NCBI GenBank assembly: GCA_007844125.1
Contig: CM017565.1
Span: 12,824,618-12,888,617, forward strand
Direction: 5' to 3'
Length of the DNA: 64,000 nt
Origin: Sinonovacula constricta
Taxonomy: Eukaryota > Mollusca > Bivalvia > Cardiida > Solecurtidae
The notes beneath the pieces were generated by a model. The model saw only the letters and a program-made list of their open reading frames with translations, did no database searches and had not been told where the DNA came from. The translations under genes and the position numbers were made by a program. Shown here in pieces: positions 40,601 through 55,600 of the stretch (its first letter is position 1; each line of letters begins with the position of its first letter).

Positions 40601-43600
40601 GTGGATAGCCACTATCAGTATTTTACTAGGATTGTACCCTGTCACTGGTTGTTTATGTGGATAGCCACCATCAGTATTTTACTAGGATTGTACCATGTCA
40701 CTGGTTGTTTTTGTGGATAGCCACCATTAGTATTTTACTAGGATTGTACCCTGTCACTGGTTGTTTATGTGGATAGCCACCATCAGTATTTTACTAGGAT
40801 TGTACCCTGTCACTGGTTGTTTATGTGGATAGCCACCATCAGTATTTTACTAGGATTGTACCATGTCACTGGTTGTTTATGTGGATAGCCACCATCAGTA
40901 TTTTACTAGGATTGTACCTTGTCACTGGTTGTTTATGTGGATAGCCACCATCAGTATTTTACTAGGATTGTACCATGTCACTGGTTGTTTATGTGGATAG
41001 CCACCATCAGTATTTTACTAGGATTGTACCCTGTCACTGGTTGTTTATGTAGAATGCCACCATTAGTATTTTACTAGGATTGTACCATGTCACTGGTTGT
41101 TTATGTAGATAGCCACCATTAGTATTTTACTTGGATTGTACCCTGTCACTGGTTGTTTATGTGGATAGCCACCATCAGTATTTTACTAGGATTGTACCAT
41201 GTCACTGGTTGTTTATGTAGATAGCCACCATTAGTATTTTACTAGGATTGTACCATGTCACTGGTTGTTTATGTAGATAGCCACCATTAGTATTTTACTA
41301 GGATTGTACCATGTCACTGGTTGTTTATGTAGATAGCCACCATTAGTATTTTACTAGGATTGTACCATGTCACTGGTTGTTTATGTAGATTGCCACCATT
41401 AGTATTTTACTAGGATTGTACCATGTCACTGGTTGTTTATGTAGATAGCCACCATTAGTATTTTACTAGGATTGTACCATGTCACTGGTTGTTTATGTAG
41501 ATAGCCACCATTAGTATTTTACTAGGATTGTACCCTGTCACTGGTTGTTTATGTAGATAGCCACCATTAGTATTTTACTAGGATTGTACCCTGTCACTGG
41601 TTGTTTATGTAGATAGCCACCATTAGTATTTTACTAGGATTGTACCATGTCACTGGTTGTTTATGTAGATAGCCACCATGAGTATTTTACTAGGATTGTA
41701 CCATGTCACTGGTTGTTTATGTGGATAGCCACCATTAGTATTTTACTAGGATTGTACCATGTCACTGGTTGTTTATGTAGATAGCCACCATTAGTATTTT
41801 ACTAGGATTGTACCCTGTCATTGGTTGTTTATGTAGATAGCCACCATAAGTATTTTACTAGGATTGTACCATGTCACTGGTTGTTTATGTGGATAGCCAC
41901 CATTAGTATTTTACTAGGATTGTACCCTGTCACTGGTTGTTTATGTGGATAGCCACCATTAGTATTTTACTAGGATTGTACCCTGTCACTGGTTGTTTAT
42001 GTAGATAGCCACCATTAGTATTTTACTAGGATTGTACCATGTCACTGGTTGTTTATGTAGATAGCCACCATTAGTATTTTACTAGGATTGTACCCTGTCA
42101 CTGATTGTTTGTGAGGCCAGCCACAAACAATTTTTCACGTGGATTGTATGCTTACTGTTAGTGATTTTTGGCATGGCTCCAGGTACTTGATACTTGAGTA
42201 CTGATTCTACCCAGGAAGTAGAGAGGGATTAATAAAAGTTGAAAGTACCTTTTTCCCAATCAGCTATGAATACATAGGTTTGAACTAAACTAAAAACTGT
42301 TTGGTTCATAATGCGTGTATGTTTCTACAAGTTGCAGCTACATGTAATATTTATTTATGATCTTGAAAAGGAAATTACTTCATCATGTCCATCTCATTTT
42401 ATTGCTCTGAAATGCAAATCATTAATCAGTTGTTGCTATGATTGTACATTTCTGTCATAAATTATACATTTAAAGAAATACATCAATGACTTGGTAAATG
42501 AACTAACAGTAAACAGGAAATGTAATAGTTTCTGATAACAAATTTAAAAGAAATTCATCAAAGAAATATCAGAAACAAGGTGTATTTAGACTTTGTTATG
42601 CACAACCAAAAGCTCCGCTTCTTATTCTTACAAGTTTCAATAAAAGGGGCCTTGCCCCCACATCCCCCAGTTGGCCTAGTCATACAATTTTTCTCTTCTA
42701 TATTTACTGAGAAATGGCCTGATCTCACACATTTTGTAGACCATGAAGAGATAATCACAGATATCTCAGGCCCATAGACTGTCATACTGCCCGGCCTCCT
42801 GCTGCTAGCCAGACCCTTGAGGTCATCTGGTTTTTTATTTTCTAAAATCCAAATGACCAGTGTACTGAAACACAATGGTAGTTTGAAGATGTGTGCACAA
42901 TCTATTGTATTTTGATCCAAGTTTTAATAAATGCTTTGCTTGGTTGATGTGCCGAAACTGTATAGCGTAGAGGTAAGAAAGCAAGATTTTTATTTTATTA
43001 TTTTCTTTCCAAGTATATGCAAACGACCATCGATCGGAAAACATAGCTGCAAATGTAATCTAGCTGCATTTTATGTTCCAATTCAAACGGAAGTATGTGT
43101 TTTCCTATTTCTGCTTATTTTTGGAAGAATTCAAACCAGTTTTCAACAACAAAGTTATGTTGCTAAAGGTTTATTTCCTTGCATTTTCAGACTTCAAGAG
43201 TAAGTTTAATAAAACAGGTAAAAACTATTAACCTTTTGTCGAGATACACTTCAGAAAGCATCTCTGACATTTTAGAAACATTTTTTTCTTGGGGAGCATG
43301 TTTAATTAAATAGATAGAAATAGTTATATGTTTTTTATTTAATTTAATTCTGAATGTAAAATTTCTAGAACAAAATATTATTGAAGTTCAGCTATCTAAG
43401 ATACTTTAGAAATGTACAGTTATGTTATTAATTAAATTCTGCCTCACTTTTAATGTTGTGGACAAAATCCTAAATCAACAACAAATAAAACATAATTAAG
43501 AAAAGCATGAATATTTGGTATTGTTTGATTAAAAAGAAGGAAAATCCATTAGCAAAACAAACAGCCAATGCACCATTAACTGTGAATGATGACCATGTAT

Positions 43601-46600
43601 GACAGCTTTATATGATGAACACTGAAAGGTACATTATCATACTTTATTGAGAAAAACTGAACACCAGTCTATCTGCCCAACTGTCTGGACACCAGTCTAT
43701 CTGCCCAACTAACTGGACTCCAGTCTGTCTGCCCAGCTATCTGGACACCAGTCTATCTGCCCAACTAACTGGACACCAGTCTATCTGCCCAACTATCTGG
43801 ACACCAGTCTATCTGCCCAACTATCTGGACACCAGTCTATCTGCCCAACTAACTGGACTCCAGTCTGTCTGCCCAGCTATCTGGACACCAGTCTATCTGC
43901 CCAACTAACTGGACACCAGTCTATCTGCCCAACTATCTGGACACCAGTCTATCTGCCCAACTAACTGGACACCAGTCTATCTGCCCAACTATCTAGACAC
44001 CAGTCTATCTGCCTAACTATCTGGACACCAGTCTATCTGCCCAACTATCTGGACACCATTCTATCTGCCCACCTAACTTGACACCAGTCTATCTGCCCAA
44101 CTAACTGGACACCATTCTACCTGCCCAACTAACTGGACACCAGTCTATCTGCCCAACTATCTGGACACCAGTCTATCTGCCCAACTATCTGGACACCAGT
44201 CTATCTACCCACCTAACTGGACACCATTCTACCTGCCCAACTAACTGGACACCAGTCTATCTGCCCAACTATCTAAACACTAGTCTATCTGCCCAACTAT
44301 CTGGACTCCAGTCTATCTGCCCAACTAACTGGACACCATTCTACCTGCCCAACTAACTGGACACCAGTCTATTTGCCCAACTATCTGGACACCAGTCTAT
44401 CTGCCTAACTATCTGGACTCCAGTCTATCTGCCCAACTATCTGGACACCAGTCTATCTGCCCAACTATCTGGACTCCAGTCTATCTGCCCAACTAACTGG
44501 ACACCAGTCTATCTGCCGAACTATCTTGACACCAGTCTATCTGCCCAACTATCAGGACACCATTCTATCTGCCCAACTAACTGGACACCAGTCTATCTGC
44601 CCAACTATCTGAACACGAGTCTTATCTGCCCAACTATCTGGACACCAGTCTATCTGCCCAACTATCTGGACACCAGTCTATCTGCCTAACTATCTGGACT
44701 CCAGTCTATCTGGCCAACTCTCTGGACACCAGTCTATCTGCCCAACTATCTGGACACCAGTCTATCTGCCCAACTAACTGGACACCAGTCTATCTGCCCA
44801 ACTATCTGGACACCAGTCTATCTGCCCAGCTATCTGGACACCAGTCTATCTGCCCAACTAACTGGACACCAGTCTATCTGCCCAACTATCTGGACACCAT
44901 TCTATCTGCCCAACTAACTGAACACCAGTCTATCTGCCCACCTAACTGGACACCAGTCTATCTGCCCAACTATCTGGACACCAGTCTATCTGCCCAACTA
45001 TCTGGACACCAGTCTATCTGCCCAACTATCTGGACACCAGTCTATCTGCCCAACTAACTGAACACCAGTCTTATCTGCCCAACTATCTGGACACCATTCT
45101 ATCTGCCCAACTAACTGGACACCAGTCTATCTGCCCAACTATCTGAACACCAGTCTTATCTGCCCAACTATCTGGACACCAGTCTATCTGCCCAACTATC
45201 TGGACACCAGTCTATCTGCCTAACTATCTGGACTCCAGTCTATCTGCCCAACTATCTGGACACCAGTCTATCTGCCCAACTATCTGGACACCAGTCTATC
45301 TGCCCAACTATCTGGACTCCAGTCTATCTGCCCAACTATCTGGACACCAGTCTATCTGCCCAACTAACTGGACACCAGTCTATCTGCCCAAATATCTAGA
45401 CACCAGTCTGTCTGCCCAACTATCTGGACACCAGTCTATCTGTCCAACTATATGGACTCCAGTCTATCTGCCCAACTAACTGGACACCAGTCTATCTGCC
45501 CAACTATCTGGACACCAGTCTATCTGCCCAACTAACTGGACACTAGTCTGTCTGCCCAACTAACTGGACACCAGTCTATCTGCCCAACTATCTGGACACC
45601 AGTCTATCTGCCCAACTATCTGGACACCAGTCTAGCTGCCCAACTATTGGGACACCAGTCTCTCTGCCCAACTAACTGGTCACCAGTCTATCTGCCCAAC
45701 TATTGGGACACCAGTCTATCTGCCCAACTATCTGGACACCAGTCTTATCTGCCCAACTATCTGGACACCAGTCTATCTGCCCAACTACCTGAACACCAGT
45801 CTTATCTGCCCAACTATCTGGACACCAGTCTATCTGCCCAACTACCTGAACACCAGTCTATCTGCCCAACTAACTGGACACCAGTCTATCTGCCCAACTA
45901 CCTGAACACCAGTCTTATCTGCCCAACTACCTGAACACCAGTCTATCTGCCCAACTATCTGGACACCAGTCTATCTGCCCAACTATCTAGACACCAGTAT
46001 ATCTGCCCAACTATCTGGACACCAGTCTATCTGCCCAACTATCTAGACACCAGTCTTATCTGCCCAACTATCTGGACACCAGTCTATCTGCCCAACTATC
46101 TGGACACCAAACTATCTGCCCAACTATCTGGACACCAGTCTATCTGTCCAACTATCAGGACACCAGTCTATCTGCCCAACTATCTGGACTCCAGTCTATC
46201 TGCCCAACTAACTGGACACCAGTCTATCTGCCCAACTATCTGGACACCAGTCTATCTGTCCAACTATCAGGACACCAGTCTATCTGCCCAACTACCTGAA
46301 CACCAGTCTATCTGCCCAACTATCTGGACACCAGTCTATCTGCCCAACTATCTAGACACCAGTATATCTGCCCAACTATCTGGACACCAGTCTATCTGCC
46401 CAACTATCTAGACACCAGTCTTATCTGCCCAACTATCTGGACACCAGTCTATCTGCCCAACTATCTGGACACCAGTCTATCTGCCCAACTATCTGGACAC
46501 CAGTCTATCTGTCCAACTATCAGGACACCAGTCTATCTGCCCAACTATCTGGACTCCAGTCTATCTGCCCAACTAACTGGACACCAGTCTATCTGCCCAA

Positions 46601-49600
46601 CTATCTAGACTCCAGTCTATCTGCCCAACTATCTTGACACCAGTCTATCTGCCAAACTATCAGGACACCAGTCTGCCAAACTATCAGGACACCAGTCTAT
46701 CTGCCCAACTAACTGGACACCAGTCTATCTGCCCAACTATCTGAACACCAGTCTTATCTGCCCAACTATCTGGACACCAGTCTATCTGCCCAACTATCTG
46801 GACACCAGTCTAGCTGCCCAACTATCTGGACACCAGTCTATCTGCCCAACTAACTGGACACCAGTCTATCTGCCCAACTATCTGGACACCAGTCTATCTG
46901 CCCAACTATCTGGACACCAGTCTATCTGCCCAACTATCTGGACACCAGTCTATCTGCCCAACTATCTAGACACCAGTCTATTTGCCCAAATATCTAGACA
47001 CCAGTCTATCTGCCCAAATATCTGGACTCCAGTCTATCTGCCCAACTAACTGAACACCAGTCTATCTGCCCAACTAACTGGACACCAGTCTATCTGCCCA
47101 ACTATCTGGACACCAGTCTATCTGCCCAACTATCTAGACACCAGTCTATCTGCCCAACTATCTGGACACCAGTCTATCTGCCCAACTATCTGGACTCCAG
47201 TCTATCTGCCCAACTAACTGGACACCAGTCTATCTGCCAGACTATCTGGACTCCAGTCTGTCTGCCCAGCTATCTGGACACCAGTCTATCTGCCCAACTA
47301 TCTGGACACCAGTCTATCTTCCCAACTATCTGGATACCAGTCTATCTGCCCAACTATCTGGACACCAGTCTATCTGCCCAACTATCTGGACACCAGTCTA
47401 TCTGCCCAACTAACTGGACACCAGTCTATCTGCCCAACTATCTGGACACCAGTCTATCTGCCCAGCTATCTGGACACCAGTCTATCTGCCCAACTAACTG
47501 GACACCAGTCTATCTGCCCAACTATCTGGACACCATTCTATCTGCCCAACTAACTGAACACCAGTCTATCTGCCCACCTAACTGGACACCAGTCTATCTG
47601 CCCAACTATCTTGACACCAGTCTATCTGCCCAACTATCTGGACACCAGTCTATCTGCCCAACTATCTGGACACCAGTCTATCTGCCCAACTAACTGAACA
47701 CCAGTCTTATCTGCCCAACTATCTGGACACCATTCTATCTGCCCAACTAACTGGACACCAGTCTATCTGCCCAACTATCTGAACACCAGTCTTATCTGCC
47801 CAACTATCTGGACACCAGTCTATCTGCCCAACTCTCTGGACACCAGTCTATCTGCCTAACTATCTGGACTCCAGTCTATCTGCCCAACTATCTGGACACC
47901 AGTCTATCTGCCCAACTATCTGGACACCAGTCTATCTGCCCAACTATCTGGACTCCAGTCTATCTGCCCAACTATCTGGACACCAGTCTATCTGCCGAAC
48001 TAACTGGACACCAGTCTATCTGCCCAAATATCTAGACACCAGTCTGTCTGCCCAACTATCTGGACACCAGTCTATCTGCCCAACTATCTGGACTCCAGTC
48101 TATCTGCCCAACTAACTGGACACCAGTCTATCTGCCCAACTATCTGGACACCAGTCTATCTGCTCAACTAACTGGACACTAGTCTGTCTGCCCAACTAAC
48201 TGGACACCAGTCTATCTGCCCAACTATCTGGACACCAGTCTATCTGCCCAACTATCTGGACACCAGTCTAGCTGCCCAACTATTGGGACACCAGTCTATC
48301 TGCCCAACTAACTGGTCACCAGTCTATCTGCCCAACTATTGGGACACCAGTCTATCTGCCCAACTAACTGGTCACCAGTCTATCTGCCCAACTAACTGGT
48401 CACCAGTCGAGCTGCCCAACTATTGGGACACCAGTCTATCTGCCCAACTATCTGGACACCAGTCTATCTGCCCAACTAACTGGTCACCAGTCTATCTGCC
48501 CAACTATCTGGACACAGTCTATCTGCCCAACTATCTGGACACCAGTCTATTTGCCCAACTATCTGGACACCAGTCTAGCTGCCCAACTATTGGGACACCA
48601 GTCTATCTGCCCAACTAACTGGACATCAGTCTATCTGCCCAACTATCTGGACACCAGTCTATCTGCCCAACTATCTGGACACCAGTCTATCTGCCCAACT
48701 ATCTGGACACCAGTCTATCTGCCCAACTATCTGGACACCAGTCTATTTGCCCAACTATCTGGACACCAGTCTATCTGCCCAACTATTGGGACACCAGTCT
48801 ATCTGCCCAACTAACTGGTCACCAGTCTATCTGCCCAACTATCTGGACACCAGTCTATCTGCCCAACTATCTGGACACCAGTCTATCTGCCCAACTATTG
48901 GGACACCATTCTATCTGCCCAACTATTGGGACACCAGTCTAGCTGCCCAACTATCTGGACACCAGTCTATCTGCCCAACTAACTGGACACCAGTCTATCT
49001 GCCCAACTATCTGGACACCAGTCTATCTGCCAAACTATCTTGACACCAGTCTATCTGCCCAACTAACTGGACTCCAGTCTATCTGCCCAACTATCTGGAC
49101 ACCAGTCTATCTGCCGAACTATCTTGACACCAGTCTATCTGCCCAACTATCTGGACACCAGTCTATCTGCCGAACTATCTTGACACCAGTCTATCTGCCC
49201 AACTAACTGGACACCAGTCTATCTTTCCAACTATGTATCAGAGACCGTATTGCATGTCATCTATCTGGATTTGTTGTCTGATCTGTTGCTCCATAACTCT
49301 CTCCAGGATTTTTATGACCTGATCAATTAGCTTAAGGCCTCAGTAGTTGCTTCTATTGAGTGCATCACCCTTGCCTTTAAACAGATTTACAATGTAGCTG
49401 TCAGACTGCCAGTCCCATGGTGTCGAACTGCCAGTCCCATGGTGTAGGACTGCCAGTCCCATGCTGTCGGACTGCCAGTCTCATGCTGTCGAACTACCAG
49501 TCCCATGGTGACGAACTGCCAGTCCCATGCTGTCGGACTGCCAGTCTCATGCTGTCTGACTGCCAGTCCCATGCTGTCAGACTGTCAGACCCAAGCTGTC

Positions 49601-52600
49601 AGACTGTCGGTCCCAAGCTGTCAGACTGTCAGTCCCATGCTGTTGGGCTGTCAGTCCCATGCTGTCTGACTGCCAGTCCCATGTTGTCAGACTGTCAGTC
49701 CCATACTGTTGGGCTGTCAGTCCCATGCTGTCTGACTGCCAGTCCCAGTCTGAGTGCCCCTAGTGTGAATCTAGCTACCGTGGTCAATGTTTTAAATGAA
49801 TTGTTATATCCTTTAGATCATAAGGAGAGAAAGATCACAAAAACTCTTGGATTTGTTACTGGTAAAGTATTTATAATTACTGGTAAGTATTTATAATAAT
49901 TGGTATAGTATTTATAATTATTGGTATAGTATTTATAAAAAAGAGAAGTCCCTGATATTGGTCTTCAAGCTGGTTGATGGTATAGGTTAAATCTGGTTTA
50001 ACAGTAACCTCATTGAGTTGTACTTCCCATTAACTACTGTTCTTTTATTGCAGCTTTATAACCAAAACATTAATGTTGTTTTTTATCTCTTAATGCATCA
50101 TGGATTTGTCGTAACCCTTCTAGGAAGTTCATACCTCTGTAAAAATACTTATTAAAACTGGTTGGAAAATTAGCTGTTTGTTATTTGAAGAGAAATTATG
50201 TGAGTTATAAAAATTATCTTTTCTTGCAATTTAGGTAATTACATCCACTATAATAGGAGGCAGGTTTGCTATTTTATCTGATTTTTAGACCAAGTTCTAC
50301 TCTCAGTGCCAACAATCACTAAATATTTTGATTAAATTTCTCTTTTATCTTGACAGTTTTATGGCCTGCATGTCAAAATCAGATATTTTTGTTTTAATGT
50401 TTAATGAATGCTCTCACAATTTATTGTGTTTGTATGATAAAATATTGAATTGTAATTGTCATTAAACAGAGGTTGAAGCATACAGTGGATGCTGATACAC
50501 ATACAGTCCTTCACAGTATCGATAAAAACACATATAATCATTCAACACATACAATTTGTTTCATTGATGTATATTGAAAATAGACTATATTATTGTGTTC
50601 CTGGTGTTATGGAAATGAACTTCCATAGGCTTGGTCATAGAACTGTAATTCTACGATATCATTCTCCAGGCATCGCTTCAAACTACGTGTTGAAAACCTT
50701 ACAGATAATTACTGGTGTTTGTCCGGTGCAACAACATATTTTTGATTTATACCTAAATCTATGTTTGTATGGAGATTATTTTTTTCAAATCTGGCAACAA
50801 GTATTTCTAAGACTTGAAAGTAATGCTACTTCCATGGAACATTTTTTGCAAACATTAAAATTAATAACTCCTGGGTGTAGAAAGTATCATAAAAGTCCAT
50901 AAAAGTACCAGAATATGTTACAGATAAATTGAAAAGTAAAAATTAGTTTAATTGTACTGTAATCAATGAAAATTAAATTCAACTTCTATATTTTAATTGA
51001 AAACGGTTATTAGTATCCAAAAAGCCGATGTGATTGTTTATTATTTACCCTTATCATGGAGAGTTGTAAATAAATGAGAATAATCAACTTATACAATATA
51101 AGAGATGTTTTACTAATTGGAGAGTAGGTGAACAGTATGGACATTAATGTGTACATGCGTTTTAATGATGCACAAATTGTTTTGTACAAAGTGGCTTATT
51201 ATTTTATCATGTCTATTCAAATCAAAACATGCATGGTGTGTTAATTTAATATTTATAAATGGTATGTTCAGTCATTATTGTTAAATGTTCATTGACTGAT
51301 GTGATTTTCTTTTATTTACACTAGCAAAACATGTAACAGGACTGTGAACACTTTTAAAAGCAGTGAAAACAGTAAAGTATTATAATTGAACATTTTTATT
51401 ATGACAAGGATGCTTCAAATACACAACCTTTGTATGACAAACATAGTTCAATTTTGTTATGAGTTCTCTTTGATTTTTCAATAAAGCAATTTTCAAAGGA
51501 TGAATGGGACCCTGGGTGTTTCAAGTTAAAGCTTCCTTCATTCAATACCTTCAGTATGAAGTGATATTTATGTGGATTGTTAGATGGTATTATATGTTGC
51601 TTGAACAGTAAGGCAATACAAACCAGTCACAGACCATAACATTGTATCAATTTACAATTTTGCCATAAATTTTCTATTTCTCTTGTCATTCAAAGACATA
51701 AATCAATAGAAGTGCTAGTATAAACATACAGTTGAAGTAATTTCCCTTGTGATACATTGGCTGGGAATATATCGGGGAAAAAACATCAGCAGCCTTTTTT
51801 TCCTGCAAGATGTATCTTGTAGGATAGGCCAATGGTATTCTAAAGCCAATATGAGGTGTTAACTGTATCTTGTACATTGGGCCAATGGTTGTCCGAGACT
51901 AAGGGGACAGCATTACGCCCGACTCGTTAGTGTCAGTTTAATGGATCGGCCGGGTTTAGTCCCTGGGCACCTCATAAGTTCCCCTGTACTATAATGATAG
52001 AAATAACGCTACACAGTATCGGAAAAATGCCGACAATTCCGATCCCATTTACTTCCAAGGTGTGAACGTGTTATGGTCGACAGTGCTTGGTTTGAAGCAC
52101 ACATAGATAATGCTTGGTTGGAAGCACACATTGATACTATTTGGTTGGAAGCACACACAGATACTGCTTGGTTGGAAGCACACATAGATACTGTTTGGTT
52201 GGAAGAGTACAAAGATATTGCTTGGTTGGCAGCACACATAGATACTGTTTGGTTGGAAGAGTACAAAGATATTACTTGGTTGGAAGCACACATAGATACT
52301 GCTGGTTGATGCACACATAGATAATGCTGGTTGAAGCACACACAGATACTGCTGAATGAAGCACACACAGATACTGCTGGATGAAGCACACAAAGATACT
52401 GCTGGTTGAAGCACACACAGATACTGCTGGATGAAGCACACATAGATACTGCTGGTTAAAGCACACATAGATACTGCTGGTTAAAGCACACATAGATACT
52501 GCTTGGTTGAAGCACACATAGATACTGCTGGTTGATGCACACATAGATAATGCTGGTTGAAGCACACATAGATACTGCTGGTTGATGCATACATAGATAC

Positions 52601-55600
52601 TGCTGGTTGAAGCACACACAGATACTGCTGGATGAAGCACACAAAGATACTGCTGGTTGATGCACACATAGATAATGCTGGTTGAAGCACACACAGATAC
52701 TGCTGAATGAAGCACACACAGATACTGCTGGTTGAAGCACACACAGATACTGCTGGATGAAGCACACAAAGATACTGCTGGTTGAAGCACACACAGATAC
52801 TGCTGGATGAAGCACACATAGATACTGCTGGTTGAAGCACACATAGATACTGCTGGTTGAAGCATACATAGATAATGCTGGTTGAGGCACACATTGATAC
52901 TACTTGTTTGGAAGCACACACAGATACTGCTGGTTGGAAGCACACACAGATACTGCTGGTTGGAAGCACACACAGATACTGCAGATACTGCTGGTTGGAA
53001 GCACACACAGATACTGCTGGTTGGAAGCACACACAGATACTGCTGGTTGAAGCACACACAGATACTGCTGGATGAAGCACACAAAGATACTGCTGGTTGG
53101 AAGCACACACAGATACTGCTGGTTGAAGCACACATAGATACTGCTGGTTGAAGCAGATCAGCATTTTTGAAACTGATATGAACCAAGTTACCAAGATATT
53201 ATGGACATCTGTATTTTATTCTGATTCTGTTTGCTCTGTCTAATTTACCTGGGAATTACTATTTGGCATTGTGGGAGTAGCTTGCACGATGGCAGCAATC
53301 ATTTATATCTAGTTTAATGTACATTCTCATTGTTTTATTGTGGTTCTGATATGCCATATAGTTTTAACTTATTTAAACCTATATATTAAAAGAAAGATTG
53401 ACAGCAGGCAGTGTATGTCACTTTTAAATTGTAATATGTAGTGAAGTTAATTTCAATTTTCCATTATCTGTGTACTGTGCAGAATACACTTAAAAATCCT
53501 ATAGACATTTCAATTCTGCTTAACTTCTTGAGAGTCTATTTTCTGTATTTCATAATATTTTATCATTTTATTGTGAAATGATGTGTACAGAAGATGAACA
53601 TGTACAAAAGAAATGTTATTCATAAAAGCAGCTAGTAATATGAAAATACTATGAAAGATTGTCAACCAATTAACAATTTGGAAAGTTTGTTCATTGTCTA
53701 TATGTCTTATAAAATATATCTGTTCCATAACATATTTAAATCAATTGAGGATTTGTATGAGCTTAGTTTTTTGTTGTGTTGTCTTAAAATCTGAACTTTT
53801 AACAAAGAAATCACTTTTTGAAGAAGCAATTAAAAGAATTTCCTTTCAATTTGCCAATCATAAAGTAAACAGATTGAAACTTTTTAAGAAATGACCAGTT
53901 TGCATGTGGCTCATTAGTCTCCATTCATTTGAATCACTGCAATGCTCCGTTGATGTAAGAGAAAATTGGTCATACAAGTCAACATTGGTCGTACGGGCCA
54001 CACTGTATAAATGCTCATTTACTGTATTGTTTAATGTGTGATTGCCTCAGCTTTAACAGTTATAATACCAATCTTAAGCACAACAATTCAAACAACTAGA
54101 CCTGTTATTTCTATGTTGGAACTGCTCAGCAACAAGTTTGTCATTAATTTCTACAACAAATAAATTACCAATGTAAGGTGCCTCCAATGTTAAAATAAAG
54201 CTGTCAAACTTTTGTTTATTACAGGTAAATTATGCACATTCTGTGAAGGTAATAGAAGTGTATTGTAGACTTCCTCTTTGATCAGTTTTATTGACAGTTG
54301 CTGGTGTCTAAACCAGTTGTTTGAACCATTACAACAATTGTTTGAAATAACATGTTTGTAAGTGTTGTAAAAACAACTGATGTGTGGGGTGTGCTGTTGC
54401 TTCACAATGCTAGATAATGTAAGAGATAATAATAATATAAGAGAAAAGAACTATATATTTTAAAACCTGTTTCTTTGATAAGGACTTGAATGACATCTTC
54501 CTCATTGTCTTTATATTGATAATAACAAGATTTAATCTAACTGTGCCTGTCATCAGAAGTGTGTTCACTTAAGCCTTCCGTTTAATAACTTCACCATTTA
54601 TAGTACATTTGTATGCTTACAAGGAGTGTATCCTACAGCAGTTTTACAGAAACTCATTCCCAAACACCTCAAGAATGTTGGATGAAATTTGCATTAGATT
54701 GTAAAACATATTGAAAAGCACAAGCTCTATATTTTCAGACTTTCTGATTTTGTCACGAGACAAAAAGGATGGTTGATGTTTTGTGAGAGCCAGAGTTAAA
54801 TAGTGTAAAATGCACATCCTATGAAAACATGCAGCTTTACAAAATAAGGCGACAGGGAAGCTTTTTGGCTGTTGAATAAATCAAGGACACTTCATGAGAC
54901 ATTAATTGTTAAAGGTGGTATATCTTAATTACTGTGAGTAGTACATATACATGAGGACAATTAAAGGCAGTATGTTATAGTTTGCATCATCCAATATCAA
55001 ACTATTAATATAAGAAATAGTGGTGAGTATAGATAGTATTTCTTAATGTTTGTTTGTTTATTGGGTTTATCATCCCACTAACAATATTTCAGTTATCTGG
55101 AAACGGTGTATTTCTTAATTTAAAACATGGTAAGTTTAAGAAAAATATAAAAACAAAGCTTTGAAGCAAACATTAAAACAATCTGTATAAACATTCAAAA
55201 GATAATGCTTTTTTAAGAGCTCTTGATTTAATATTTATACATATTCACGACCCTATAGTTTTTCCTTCAAGATATATCACTTATAACTAATTACTAGCCA
55301 GATTGACAATTTACTCACCTTTGGGAGAGATAGTAGACATGATAATTGGTCTTCAGTATAAAATATAATTTTAGAACAACATTAACACAAATAACTCACA
55401 ACTGAGCTCATTTCCCATATCTAGACTAAATAATCTGTCTAGGTTTGACTATTTTTAACATTTTCATGAACATTTTGGAGCCGCTTCTATTACAGTCTTT
55501 CAAGATTACATCTCTGGTTTTTATTGCAGAGATCAGACTGCAAACCAGGACAACAAGAAACCAACCTTTATGTTTGTCCATGTTAGTCATTGACTAAGAG

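Noticed and set aside
43660..49230. CRISPR array
   Set aside because: Units follow each other without spacers and the genome is eukaryotic; it is a minisatellite. The same applies to all other arrays here.
50489..50902. 137-codon open frame in intron 14
   Set aside because: No recognisable similarity and no splice or promoter context; chance openness is possible at this length in a 64-kb window.
52009..53194. Minus-strand open frames up to 304 codons (AVSVCAS/QQYLCVL repeats)
   Set aside because: The 25-bp satellite lacks stop codons in all three minus-strand frames, so long frames arise by chance.
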